A program made the translations under genes and the position numbers. A stretch of 64,000 nucleotides of DNA from Adenophora triphylla var. japonica. Its lineage: Eukaryota; Streptophyta; Magnoliopsida; Asterales; Campanulaceae. The DNA lies in contig JAFEMH010001465.1 in NCBI GenBank assembly GCA_022495995.1, forward strand, positions 310,001 to 374,000, read 5' to 3'. Positions 10,051 to 21,623 of the stretch are shown here, one piece after another. Numbering within the stretch: the stretch's first letter is position 1; each line of letters starts with the position of its first letter. Below the pieces are notes generated by a model. That model was not told where the DNA came from. It searched no databases and saw only the letters and a list, made by a program, of their open reading frames with translations.

Positions 10051-11495
10051 GTGGAGATCATCCTTGCCGAAAAGGGGGATTACGTTTGAATTCCTGCATT
10101 TGTTAGTGAAGAGGAAGATGCATATATGGCATTCATGATGGCGGATGCATGCATAGAACCAAAAATGATTATGAGATGATGCGTTTATTTGCTTTCGAAG
10201 ATGCACTTGGCCTAAGCTTTTGGCAGGGAAATTACGATTTATGATTTTCAATCACTTAGGATTTTTCCTATTGATTCAAGTTTTGTGCATGCTACATGAG
10301 CCCTGGGGAGATTTTTGTGGGGATGCATGGTGATGAGAGGGGATATATGTGTTGTTGGTTTGTTTGGGACAAGCTTTGAGTGGTGGGGTGATATCCTTTA
10401 GTCGCGGACTCGAATTGCATGTTATTGATGAGGTCAATTTTGATCTTGGGATGAAGTTGGATTTGAACCCGGGTCTCGATTGAAATTTCTTTTCGGTCTC
10501 GGACATTTGAAGCCGACGGCGACGGGCTCTAGAATCAAAGCATGTTGACATGAATGAACCCTCTTTTGCTTGGGTTAGTTGTGATTTGACGAAATGCCGA
10601 TATGAGGAGATTCCCAATTCGCAACTTTTGATGATGCGGAGTTGCCATATGCCAAGTTCTAAAGCCGAAACTCCAAGACAGGTTGTTGAGGTGACCGGAC
10701 CTTTCTTCGAAGATAGGTGTGACTTGATAAAGCCCCATTCCATGGAAAAGACATGGCGAAAACCACGGAATCTTTCTCTCGAATGATTTGATGAAGCCCC
10801 GGTGTTTGACAAAGCGTCACTACAGAGGTCCAGTTAAAGGTTTGACTCGACATGCGATGAAGTACCGAGCCAATCGATCAACGTGAGAGCCTTCAAGGTG
10901 AAGTTGTAATGAAGGGAGAAACCCATCTTTGATACCGACTATGAAACTAGAATCCTCTCTTTGAAGAGTGTCTTCCATATAGGAACTGTTAGCCATAGTG
11001 GCACTTGGCTTGTTCGTGGCTTCAATCATATTCACCCTACTTTTTTTTAGGGAATGGATTGTTGACTGTATTGGGTCCTTGGGGTCCCCTTTTCGATCGG
11101 TTCTCACACCGCCCTTTTTCAGAGTCGTGTTGGAGGTGGAAGAAACCCGGTATCCGTAAAGCGGGTGCGACAACTCGGCTGGCGATTGTAAGCCCCTCAA
11201 ATTTAGCCCGGAATTGATCATTGCCCGTAGATCCGGATAGGGAAATTGCTAAGTGAGATCCTCGAGATGTGGTTTCGGCGTGACCGAAAGATGTCTAGTT
11301 GTTCCTCTTCAAAAGGAGGAGTTTCCATCTTGCTTGTAGAAGTCCCCGATGTTCTCGTCGGGACGCCGCATTGTTGTCTGCAGTCAAATCTATTTGCTTC
11401 CCACTCCAAGTTGGCTAGTAGTCCGGTCCCTTGTAGCCCCGGCCTCGGATTTTAAGCGGAAGGACCATTTTAGAGCACCGGACTTCAAAGAGAGA
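10051..11495 (-). other. Element interior, no recognised gene
   Basis: Sequence between the second satellite and gag-like module 3. Minus-strand frames at 10276-10812 and 10820-11221 are open for 130-180 codons but show no motif I recognise, and overlapping frames on both strands are similarly open. It may be the degraded remainder of the gag core that should follow module 3, plus 3'UTR. Confidence 0.5.
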
Positions 11496-12922
11496 TCAAA
11501 TAGTCGCCCAACCGCTGATTGGCGCCCTTTTGACCTTCATTGCCAAGGTATACGTGTCCGTATGGGTTTTCGGGCATGCAAAGCCATCAAAGAGATCCAA
11601 ATTAGGCATCACGAATTTGTGGGGAATAAAGGAGTCCGGGTTCGTTGGTCGGAAAGCGCATTTCTTAGCAGTCAATTCAAGAATCTGTGCTTTCATTTCC
11701 TCGTGTCGCTCCACGAATCAAGCCAAATGAGGGTCTTGTGGTGGAACCATGGCATTCAAACCAGCGATTGAGCTAGAGAGAGGAGCTACCACCGGCGGCA
11801 TACAGTGGAGGGAACGGCCGATCTGGGACATAGGTGAAATCCCGTCCTCGCCCGAATCACCCCGGGAGCTTGAGTAGGACCCCGGGCAAAGTGGATAGAA
11901 CCTTGCGGCTTGTTGTTGATTTTCAACCGGCAAAGAGGGCAAAGGCAGTCTTGATGTAGCCGGGTAACTCGAATTTCCTGGAGTGAGGCCCATAAGTAGG
12001 CTTAAGTGTGGGCTGCCGTCCCCGATTGTTGAATTGCATACCGAAGGTGCATGACCGAGTGGTACTGCGGTCCTGGTGATTCTCGATGAAACTGGGATGG
12101 AGGCTTGGTAACCCATCGAAGCCCGAGTGAGGAATGGATTTGTGAAAGCCGTGTGAGGAGCGGCCGAGCTAGCATCATCCCGAGGAAGGGCTTCGACCGT
12201 TGCCCCGACTGCATCAAAGGGAAGCATTCCAAACCGTTGCTGCGAAGGCCCCGATAGATTGGTTCTAAACCGAGGTGGGATTCCAATGTCTGCGTGGCAT
12301 TCCGAGGTATCCCCAACCATGAGGAGACATTCCGTACCGATTTTGCCCCGCCGAGGAGCCGTGAACCGATCGGTTACGTTAGGGCCTGCATGGGTCCAAG
12401 AGTCCGTATTTGGGGTTTGCTGTCCTGTTGAGACGGTCATGAAGGAATCTTGTGAGGCTTGTGCGGTGCCGGGGATTGGACATCTTGAATCTGGGTTGCC
12501 GTCAAGGCATTTCAAACCGATGTAACCGAGAAGCTCCCGACCGATCCGTACCGAACCGCTGAGGCATACCAAACTGCCGTGACATACCGAGCCGACCCCG
12601 ACCGCTGAGGCATACCATACGCTCAAATCGGATCAAGTCAATTTGTTTCCCCAAACGACCGTCCTGCATCGAATCATGAATGTATATCATCGAGGCCAGA
12701 AATTTGAAAGGATGGCCGATTCGCAAGTTGAGAAGAGTGTGAGGAAGGTGGTGGTAGTGCTGCTCGGCCAAGATAGGGATGGGGATCCTTTTCCTCTTCT
12801 ACCGTGAAAGTTCCATCGGGGTTGAGGGCAATCGTCAAACCAAAATTCCTGACATCTTCCAAGGATGAACATCGAAACCTCATTCCGATTGGCACAAGGA
12901 GTTTTATGGACTCAGGTTCCAA
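11496..12922 (-). pseudogene. gag-like module 3 (minus strand)
   Basis: A gag-type coding relic read on the minus strand. It opens with GLTIALNPDGTFTVEEEKD (about 12800-12840), a segment clearly related to GLAIVRNPNGTFTIDAE in module 1. It continues in a 302-codon Pro/Ser-rich frame (12626-11718) and then in 11714-11496. The last piece has a coiled-coil-like MERHEEMKAQILEL and the gag entry motif HKFVMPNLDLFDGFACPKTH, which matches the 'KFxMPxLxxYDGxxDPxxH' signature upstream of gypsy gag cores. The pieces are in different frames, so at least two frameshifts are present. In an intact element this protein would form the nucleocapsid-like particle. Confidence 0.6.
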
Positions 12923-14185
12923 TATTAGCCATAGAAATATGATGAATTTCTGGTCTTAGTTAAAATTCCATCCTCGTCCTTGGACATCAAAGAACTGCAC
13001 TTGACCAGCCCATGACCAACATGGCGATCAAATCTCATCTTGCTTGGTGGAGCCTTTGATGCGAAGAGATATATTTGCGAAGTCTTGATTTGGAAGAAGT
13101 AACTTGGCAAAGCCTCGGTCTCGTGACTGTGAATCTAACACAATTAGAGAGGCTTCAACCTGGTAGGCACTGTAGACTGATACTGAACAAAGACCTAACC
13201 CATCTTGTAGCAGAGTGAAGAACCAACGTTCTTGAATTATCATGTAGCAAAAGAGGCAACCCATCCTTCCATATTTACTTTATTATTTTCTTTATTCAAT
13301 TAGTCAACCGGAAGAAAATGTAAAAGCAAGACAATTTTAGGAATGTATACCTGCAGGAGCATATTTTTTTTTCGAAAAGTGGGGATGAATCCCCGATTTG
13401 TATTATTTGATGGCCTCATTTGACGAAGGCACAAAAGAACTTGCTTTGGGTTTGACTCTTTTGAGAGAGCATAAGTTTAGAAAGGTTTGTAAAAGTGTAT
13501 GGAAGCCCCTGCTGACAGAAAATTAGTGTTTAGTTCTATTTTTCCTATAATGTAGAAAAAGAAGACTTGTCGAGACATCTGAAAATATGTTTTATTCAAA
13601 ATGATCACAAGATTGCTTAAAACCCTTTATTAATGTTCGGGTTATTCAACCCCTAATCTCGATATGAACAAACATTTTGATTAATCATGAGGAGAAAGTC
13701 AACTGATACCAAGAGTCGAAGTTGGCGAATGGTGAAGAGGGATCGTGTATAGGAGAGGCTATTGGTGAGGCTGGATTTTCTGGGATTTGAATGTGTCTAT
13801 GACCGGACCATTTCTGGTTGCCTACGTTCCCCTCATTGTGAGGAGCTCAGGTCGCCGTAGTTCGGGTTTGAACTGTGTTTGGCTTTAGAAAAGGGGTATG
13901 AACATTTGTGGTACTTTTGGTGGAAAGGCTCGGATAGGAAGTTTGGATGATAAGGTGCGGGCCTTGAGGTGATTCCTTGACAAGTCATTTTGAGCGATTC
14001 CGTTGCTTCTTGATCGTCATCCTTTATCGGGGGAGAAAGATTTTGAATGCAGCTTAAGGGCTTATGATATGTTTTGCCGTTGCTTTAATCGCTCCTTTGT
14101 TGTCGACAACTTCCGTTCTTCGGGCTTTAATTTTGCCCATATGTCAAACCTTCCGATCGGCGGTGCTAGGTCCTTGGCCTCATTT
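12923..14185 (-). other. Element interior between gag modules
   Basis: No gene recognised. It contains a third copy of the 3'UTR motif (about 13810-13870, ending GTAGTTCGGGTTTG), suggesting that the stretch was once next to a 3' LTR and that modules 3 and 2 come from different element copies joined by recombination. Confidence 0.5.
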
Positions 14186-14404
14186 TTTGAAGCTTTTGTT
14201 TTTTTTTTTTTGAAGCTTTTTTTTTTTGAAGCTTTTGTTTTTTTTTTTGAAGCTTTTGTTTTTTTTTTGAAGCTTTTGTTTTTTTTTTGTTTTTTTTTTT
14301 TGAAGCTTTTGTTTTTTTTTGAAGCTTTTGTTTTTTTTTTGAAGCTTTTTTTTTTTTGAAGCTTTTGTTTTTTTTTTTGAAGCTTTTGTTTTTTTTTTTT
14401 TTGA
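14186..14404 (-). repeat. T-tract/GAAGCTTTT minisatellite
   Basis: About ten units of GAAGCTTTTG followed by 8-12 T (plus strand), each with an AAGCTT site. Unit length varies only through the T run, so it looks like slippage combined with unit duplication. Open frames through it (poly-Lys/Gln on the minus strand, Phe-rich on the plus strand) are artefacts. Confidence 0.9.
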
Positions 14405-15107
14405 GCACTTGAGGACGAAGGCAAGCTTCTACTTGAACTTTCTTGATGCATGGGGGGCGGAGGCAAGCCCCTGTTTTTTTTGATATGGGGTCGATCTCCC
14501 GATGCTGAGTGACCTTTTGTTGTCCCTTGATGTTGCCGCCTTCGTCGACTTGGTCAAGGTGATGATGGGGACATGTTTTGGAAAATGTATGGCTTGATGG
14601 AGGCCTTTGTGAGGTGAGGAAAGTGTATGGGGAGGGCATTAGTTGACTTTCTCGCACCAATTAATTAAAATCTTAATCATTTCCAGAGATTATTTGTTGA
14701 GCAACGCGAGTGATCATTTAAAATAAAACCATTTCATTAAATGTAATATAGGTGTGCAAATAATGTCTCAAGTCTAGCGAGAAAAGAAAAAGACTCTTTT
14801 ATAGAAAATTTAAGATTAACTACAATGTCCAAGGAGGACTTGATTGAACGAAGAAAGTACTAGAACCTTCGAAGGTTGACTTAAAAGACTGTTTTAATAT
14901 TAAAGGATGGGTAGCCCCTAGTCTAGCTACTCTTTGTTGTTGGACTGCCAAGACGCTTGAGCTTTCCATCTTTCTGTTAACTTCTGATTCCATTACCGCA
15001 CCGAGGCAGTGATCGCTACGTGCCCATGATACCGGTGGGAGTGGAGGAATTTGAGGCCATGGAGCAATGGGCAAGCACAAGTTGTCCAAAGAAACGGGTC
15101 GGAAAAG
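14405..15107 (-). other. Element interior, no recognised gene
   Basis: An unassigned minus-strand stretch after the module 2 relic. An 89-codon frame (14820-15089) has no motif I recognise. Most likely it is degraded gag core. Confidence 0.4.
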
Positions 15108-16064
15108 TCACGGGGACGAACTTTGTCGATCGAGCATATTGATGGAAGGAAGTGAACACGAGAGGACCTTGAGGGGTATTGGGCTTTGTTTGGGAGGACT
15201 CACGATGTGCCGGTTATTTTGAGTGAAAGGGGTGATACTAGGCGATTGTGTCTTCGGGCCTTTCTCAAGCTTGGAACCGGCATTAGACAAGTGTGCTCTG
15301 GGGCAGGTTGTCCTATCGGATTCTCTCACTTCGGGCACTTGAATTTTGCGCGGCAGAATCATTTCTTTGCCTGGTTCGACATCTTGGGCCAAAGGAGTGC
15401 TGGTACTTATCATGAGATCAAGCCTCTCCTGCATTTGTTTCATTTGCTCTATCAATACCGCCACATGGGGGTCAACGGGAACATTCGAGTTCTTGGAACT
15501 TGCAACAAGACTCTTATCAATAGAGGGAAACACGGCACAGATCGCGAAGTTGATCGGGTGAATTCACTAAGTCCGGTAGATGGCAACGGAAAACTTGAAG
15601 CATCCGGATTTTCTTTTGGCAACTCATGATTGCATTCAAAGGGGTGTAGAGGCTTTAACATAGCCACATAGCTCAAACCGATTATGTGAAGCTGGAGCAT
15701 AAACCGGTGTATTGGCCGAAACCGAGGAACAGTGTGATGGAACCCACTCGTTACGAGGAGCCGAGGCGATGGAGCCCTAATGGCCCGAGGTGCCGGAGAG
15801 GGTCAAGAGGAATAGTATTTGGCAAGGGATCATATGTGGATGGAGGGAGGTATTGGCTATGGGATGGAGAGTATTGGTTATAGGATGAAGGGACCGAAAT
15901 CACCGTTTCGAAGTCTCATCTTCGACCATGACCAGGGAACCATTCGCCCCAACCGTTACCTCGAACTCCACGACGGCGGAGAGCACCGATGAGCGTGTTC
16001 ACTGTTCTTCATGAATCTTATGGGCATTTTCCAAAGCCAGGACTAACTCTTCCTTACTAATCAT
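15108..16064 (-). pseudogene. gag-like module 2 (minus strand)
   Basis: A second gag relic on the minus strand. It starts with MISKEELVLALENAHKIHEE (from 16064), has an immediate stop, then VGANGSLVMVEDE (about 15950), the counterpart of the 'NPxGTFT' segment of modules 1 and 3. After a Pro-rich stretch, 15533-15108 contains EQMKQMQERLDLM and ILPRKIQVPEVRESDRTTCP, collinear with the gag entry motif of module 3. Frames are interrupted. The same order of motifs as in module 3 argues for a duplicated or recombined gag rather than chance. Confidence 0.5.
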
Positions 16065-16278
16065 CGGATTTCTTGTACCCTTGCCGTTTCGCCAAATCCG
16101 CCATCGATCATTATCATCCCATTTAACCTTGGCGTCGCCGTGAACTTATCGGAGGGCGAGAGTTCAAAGCATTTCACCAAGTCCAGCTTTGCCATGGCCG
16201 CATGCTTGTTGCGGTCAAACCATCCATTCTCAACATTTGTTGCGACTAAATCATCTCGGCTTGTCGAGTCTGTTGAAT

Positions 16279-18598
16279 TCACGAGTTTGAATCATAAAAC
16301 TCAATCATGTTTACATTCGCGTTGTTTGGGAAATGATCATTGGCGGGGTTGAGATCACCGAGGCGCTCAAGTTTGCCCTTCTTAATTAATCCCCGAACCG
16401 CCTTTCTCAAAGTCAGACAGTTGTCGGTCATATGACCGTGATACTGGTGGAAAGCACAATGCTTAGTGGTGTCAAAAGGGATTTTGGGATCTTTGGGCTG
16501 ATAGTTTCTCATGGGTTCGAGGAGACCCTGCTTTAGCAAGCTATTCAAAACTTTGCTTAAGGGAACACCCAAATCCTCGGGATGTGGTTTCTTCTTTGGG
16601 GGAGGACGAACTCTTAATGCTCTTTGATTAGAGATTTGGTCGTTGACTTGGTCACCATCCTGAACAGGGTTTGCCAGTTTTGGTCCATTGGGGCGCTCAA
16701 GCTTGCCCGTTTCGATTAACCTTTGAACCGCTCTCTTCAAGACTATGCAGTTGTCGGTCGTGTGGCCATAATGATCATGGAAGGCGCAGTGCTTACTCAT
16801 GTCGAGAGGTGCATTTGAGCTCCTTGGATGGTAGTCCTTGAGAGGCTCCAAAAGGCCTATCCTTACTAAACCCTTGAAAATTAAGCCTATGGGCATCCCA
16901 AAATCATCAAAACGTTCTCGTTGCCTTAAAGGACCACCCTTTCTTGGTTGCTTTTGGGTGCCATCAATTGTACACAATGCCTTCTTTCCTTTACCGGATG
17001 TCGGAGCCGTGTTGGAAGCGGTAAGGTTTATAGCGGTGAGACATGTTCAGACTCGTAGTCTTTTCCCGTGCACGAACCCTTTTGATGTAATCATCGATGT
17101 AATCGTCGAGATTCGACCTTTTGTAAACCTCATTCGTGTCAGATACACAAGATTGATATGGCGAGATGGCCCGAGTCGAACGATCGTCGATACCCTCGTT
17201 GCTAGGCTTTCCTTGTACCTTCTTAATTGGTTCTACCAATAATCCTGGATGAGTCAATAGGAACATTAGGACCGCATGACCCGCCACAAGATTGGCATCG
17301 GCAAATGGAACCATAGTAGGAAGTATTTTGGTGGGAGGTATGACAATCTCGAGCATTAAAATCGTGGACCGTAACCCTCCTCATAAGGCCTGGCGGTTGC
17401 CGAAGATGAGGATATATGGCTCGTAATGGGTGGATACCGAGGGAGCTTGATGAGGGCGGATCCAGAAGGCTGCTGAAAACATGAGGTTTGAGGCATTGTA
17501 ACAGTAGGATTGAACGTGTCTTGACCACACTGAGGAACGTGACTACAAGGGTAATGTGCATACTGTACTTGGTGAGCAGGAGCAGCTTGCGTAACAGCCG
17601 GGTGGAGAATTTGATGAGGAACATTTGACCTTGTCGGACTTCTCAACCGAAGGGGCGGGGTAGAGCCTGATGAAGTGGTGATAAAAGCCTGGTGACCCGT
17701 GTGATCTTGCAGTATCATAGGGGCAAGTGTGCTTCGAGAATTGGAGGAAGCAAGCTGGCCCCCTCTGAACCATGGAGCCTGAGAAGTGAACTGTCCCATT
17801 CCGGGATGATGATCCGAGCCAGACTGATGTTGTGAAGTAGTGAACTGACCCTTCCAAGGCCGGGGCGAAAGCCAACCGATTCAATCCTGGGGTGAGGCAC
17901 TGAGAGGCACCGGGGCTGACCTAGATCGGACTGTTGAGGAGTATCGAGCCGTAGGGTGAGATGTACCGAATCGACCAATTCCGGGCCCGATGGCCCGGGC
18001 AGCCGAGGTTTTGGAGTAGCAACCGACCCATTCCAAGGCGTGGGGCGAAACAGTGATTGAAACCCAAAGGTGAAAACTGAGAGGCGCCGGGGGGAAGTTG
18101 ACCAAGATCGATACGATGCGGCCGAGAGGCAGGCTGAGTGATAGGCTGGGGGATGTTTGGCCCATTAGTAGTTCCACACGAAAAGGAACAGGGCATTTGA
18201 TGGTAGTTGGCATGTCCAGGAGGGTAATTAGCTCCAATCTCCGCATCAATCGTAAAGGTTCCATTAGGGTTGCGAACAATTGCTAGCCCCTGGGTTTTGA
18301 TACTTTCCAATAACCGGCCGATCCGAACCATCTCGATCCCACCGTTCGTCATTTTGCGGATTTTCGGGGTGCGGAGTTGTACGTCCCCATCGTTCTCCTC
18401 TAAGTTGGCCATTCTGAAACTTTGAGCCGAAGCGAGGAGGAAACCGATGACGTATCGACTCGGAATGACCGAGCCGAACAAACGATGACCCGGGGGCTTG
18501 ATCCAAACTTTGCTTAATGTGGAAGGCACAAAAGGGTGTGGTTCAAACTCGGGAAAGCGAAACGAGGTTGGTGTTTGGGCTCTGGGCTCATGCAACAT
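16279..18598 (-). pseudogene. gag-like module 1 with two CX2HX3GHX4C fingers
   Basis: The 5'-most gag relic of the element. 18598-17921 begins MLHEPRAQTPTSFRFPEFEP and holds GLAIVRNPNGTFTIDAE. A Pro/Gln/Ser-rich linker is readable at 17799-17356. The 233-codon frame 16977-16279 has two copies of a finger-like block, KHCAFHDHYGHTTDNC and KHCAFHQYHGHMTDNC, each followed by a K/R-rich helix (RLIETGKLE, GLIKKGKLE). This C-x2-H-x3-G-H-x4-C block marks the gag C-terminus in Tat and Athila elements, where it is normally single. The duplication is seen directly. Connections between the three readable pieces need frameshifts. Confidence 0.6.
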
Positions 18599-19727
18599 GC
18601 GATTATTTGTTCTTGTTTACTTAAAACGTATTTTATTAACCTAATCGGTTGGAAAAGATTGCTCTTCTTTTCGCAAACTACTCGGGATCTGGATCGGTGG
18701 GCCCCATCACTACGTCTATAAGCCCCTCGTATTCCACCTCGTATTTCGACTTCCCGGGGTGGAGCGGCCCGGGGCGAGGGTCACTATAGGGCAAGCGGGT
18801 CCCACCGACCGAAAAGAAAAACGATCCTAAAGTCTCGGCGGGTTATCGAGTCTTAACGAGCATTCGATGTAAATTATGGACAAAGGCGACGTCAAAGTCA
18901 AGATCGTGTCCGAGGGCTCGACAAAAAGTCGGCATGATTTTGGACCGATGAGCGTCCATAATTGATCTTGACTTGTCGTCGGTTAAGTCGTAATTAGGCA
19001 TGGAATAATCGTTAATCCTTGATGACTCGGTGTCATGCTTTGGGAGTCGGGGTATAATTTGTGCCGCCGAGCCGAAGTCAAGGCGCCGGTCAATATCTTG
19101 GTCAAAGTCTGCGGCGAGAAACCGGCAGCTTCGGCGATTAGGGACCCGAAAGATATTGAGTCGGTATGCCGACAAAGGCTTGAAAGGAAAGGTCTATACA
19201 CCGACAGGGCATGACACATACCAGACTAAAAACCAACCGGGTCTCGGACGAAGTGTGTCACGGACAAGTGCATGGTCGACACGAGGCTCCATGGGATGTT
19301 TGGGTAGTCCTGTGCTCATCCGAGAGGCGTAATAAGACCAAACGGACCGCGACAAGAATTTCCCCGGGTTAAGGACGTAGTGTGCAGTGTACGGTCAACG
19401 TGCGCGTAGTGTGCAAGCAGTCTATCTTCCTTTTCTGAGTAAAATAGAGATTTTCGCATGTGTCTTAAGAGACATGATGCATGATTTTTTTTTTAAAATT
19501 TTTTTTTTGAAAATTTTATGAACACATGAGCACATAAACACAAAAATTCCGACGATTAGGGACTTTATTTCCGACAGTCAATATTTTGACTCTTTCCCGA
19601 GGCGGCCAAAAACAAACACGAAAACGTGCAAAAATCAACACACACAAGCAAAGGATTTTCAAAAGTTGAGACGGAAGTTTGACCCTCAAAAGTTTTCTTT
19701 TTTTTTTGAAAAGATAAAACTTGTTAT
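18599..19727 (-). other. 5'UTR of the 15.4-kb element
   Basis: About 1.1 kb between the primer site and the first gag-like frame. A 110-codon frame (18843-19175) and its overlaps show no motif. It includes A/T homopolymers at 19483-19520 and 19690-19715. Long 5' leaders are usual for Ogre-type elements. Confidence 0.5.
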
Positions 19728-19745
19728 TCCCCAGCGGAGTCGCCA
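19728..19745 (-). promoter_or_regulatory. Primer binding site for tRNA-Arg
   Basis: On the minus strand the 18 nt TGGCGACTCCGCTGGGGA lie one base inside the 5' LTR. Read on the plus strand they equal the 3' end of plant tRNA-Arg (CGGAGTCG plus CCA). This fixes the element's orientation as minus. tRNA-Arg priming is a known property of Ogre elements. Confidence 0.9.
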
Positions 19746-19746
19746 C

Positions 19747-21623
19747 TGTGATGTACCCGATTTTTGAAATCAAACGGAGTCGCCACGCCATTTTTATTTT
19801 GAGGGCCAAAACTTTGAAAAAAGCCTGAGATCAGAAATTTAGGTTCGGAGGTCATGTTACGTGCCGGGAAGGACGTTAGTGTGCACCCGGAACGCCTCGT
19901 AAAAACGAGTCTTCCAAACATTCAAAATCCTTTGTTGTGTGTGTGTGTGTGTGTGTGTATTTTGGCCAAAATAAGTTGAAACTGAGGTAAGTAAAAATTG
20001 GGAACTCTTTTTAAGGCTTTAAACTGATCCCATGATTTTTTGGATGATTTTTGGGTTGAGATTTGGAACTCAAAAGATTTTTGGAAGTTGAAAACCATTT
20101 CTGCCAGAATGAAAAAGGCAGTTGACCCTTGACTTTGAAATGGACTTTAGGGCTTGAAAACTCCAGAATCTGGGAAAAGTCCGGGAATGAAAAATGTTCA
20201 AAACACCTTAAAAAAGGTTTCTACAAAAGAACTTTTCATTTTGGAGATGATTTGAGGGGTCAAAATCTTCTGGAAATCTCAGATCTGAAATCTGGATTTC
20301 CAGAGACTGATGAACTGACCTTTAAAAGAAAATTTGAAAAATGGAGTTTTACTCACGCAAAAAATAAAGTAAAAATATGTCTGGAAAGCTCTGGATGTTG
20401 TCTACAAAAAGTATTTTGTAGTCAACACCAAATTCCAAGTTTATCTATGTCCAAAAAATTAGACCATGGACTGAGGTCTGAGAAAATTGCTACTGGACAG
20501 CAACTTCTCAAGAGAGAAAATATGATTTTAAAGGGGGTTTTTGCATCCATGCTTGTCCCCATTTCCCTAGGTTTTGGTTAGTGATCACTAGACATCTTAG
20601 TGGTGAATCAACTATACCAAACCATCCTTGGGGTACATTAGGACTAAGCACTTCATTTGCTTGGGAAGGGGAATTTTATCCTTTGAAAATGGGATTTGGT
20701 GCTTGAAAATGGTATTTAGGGTTTTGAAAATGAGTTTTCTTTGCAAGAAAGTAAGAACACATTAAAGAAAATGTTGATCCTTGTAGAAGATCATCCATGG
20801 AGATGAACTTCCATGGTGATCTTCTTGGATCTAAGACAAGAAGATAAAATAACTACATTTTGTAGTTTAAAGATGCATGCATGAATGAGAGACTTAGTGT
20901 AGGGAGAGGGAGGTTATACCTATCTTCCTTGTGTCTTGTGTTTGAATGGATTCAAAGGCTTGAATGTGAGAGTGTTTAAGGCTTGAATATGAGAGTGTTT
21001 GAGGGTGTTTAGGGTTGATGATTTGAGTTGGTTAAAGAGAAAACAAGTAGATAACAATGAAGTCCTCTATGTTTTCTCTCTAATCATCCTCCTATAGGGT
21101 GATTTGAGCTTGGATTGGTGTATGTATGAGAGTATGTATGAGAGTGATTTGAAGTGTTTGTGAGTGAGTGAGATTTGGGAAAGATTGGAGAGAAAATGGT
21201 GGCAATCTAAGGATTCCCACTGTTTTCTCTCTATATTTCGCCAGAGTTTCGTTGCTGTGATCAAATTGTGTTATGTAAACTGAGAGAGGAGGGTTCAATT
21301 TATAATCCTCTGAAATTTACAAAGATGTCCGCGCGGATATGTTCGTCGGCGTGCACTGTTCATCTGCTACGATCTTTGGCTTTTGGACAGGAGGAATAAT
21401 CTTTTTAAAATTCAAACTGAAACTGTTTTTCAACTTACCAATTCGGGTTTTTTCCATTTCTTTTGCTTTTTAGGATTCTTTTCCTTGTTTATCTTTAAAT
21501 GGCAATCCCTAATCTACCCTCACTTTGTTAGAAATGTTAGGAATTGTTAGAAATGTTAGAAATGTTAAAACTTTCGTTAACTTCCTAACGAAAAAGCTAC
21601 CAACTCAAATTGGAGCACTTATA
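19747..21623 (-). repeat. 5' LTR of the 15.4-kb element
   Basis: Near-identical to 6196-8083. Differences visible by eye include one fewer GAAATGTTAG-type unit near 21530, a small changed block near 21350-21375, and scattered substitutions (e.g. near 20380 and 21245). The outermost base pair differs (CTTATA here, CTTACA in the other copy). It carries the same 150-codon antisense frame (20129-20581). Confidence 0.9.

Larger units (their letters stand above)
6196..21623 (-). mobile_element. Non-autonomous Ogre/Tat-like LTR retrotransposon, 15.4 kb
   Basis: A complete LTR element on the minus strand, flanked by the 5-bp target duplication ATAAG (6191-6195 and 21624-21628). LTRs are 6196-8083 (1888 bp) and 19747-21623 (1877 bp), each TG...CA on the minus strand (the right copy has TATA in place of TACA at one end). 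Next to the right LTR is an 18-nt primer site matching the 3' end of plant tRNA-Arg plus CCA, the site used by Ogre elements. The interior has three minus-strand gag-like modules and tandem repeats beside the 3' LTR, the hypervariable 3'UTR layout described for Tat/Ogre elements. I find no protease, reverse transcriptase, RNase H or integrase. Size and primer suggest an Ogre-related element that must use proteins in trans. By eye the LTRs differ at only a few positions per hundred or fewer, so insertion was fairly recent. Confidence 0.88.

Noticed and set aside
8515..10251. Long open frames with peptide repeats (KSPYDLTIFG, LDDGVLGAS, HLRRHH) as possible repeat proteins
   Set aside because: The monomers are exactly 30 bp, so frames without stops stay open by arithmetic on both strands. 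They lie in the 3'UTR of an LTR element.
14003..14660. Lys/Gln-rich or Phe-rich proteins
   Set aside because: Products of the T-tract minisatellite.
19720..19746. A tRNA-Arg gene end
   Set aside because: Only the last 18 nt of the tRNA are matched and they abut an LTR: it is the primer binding site in reverse orientation.
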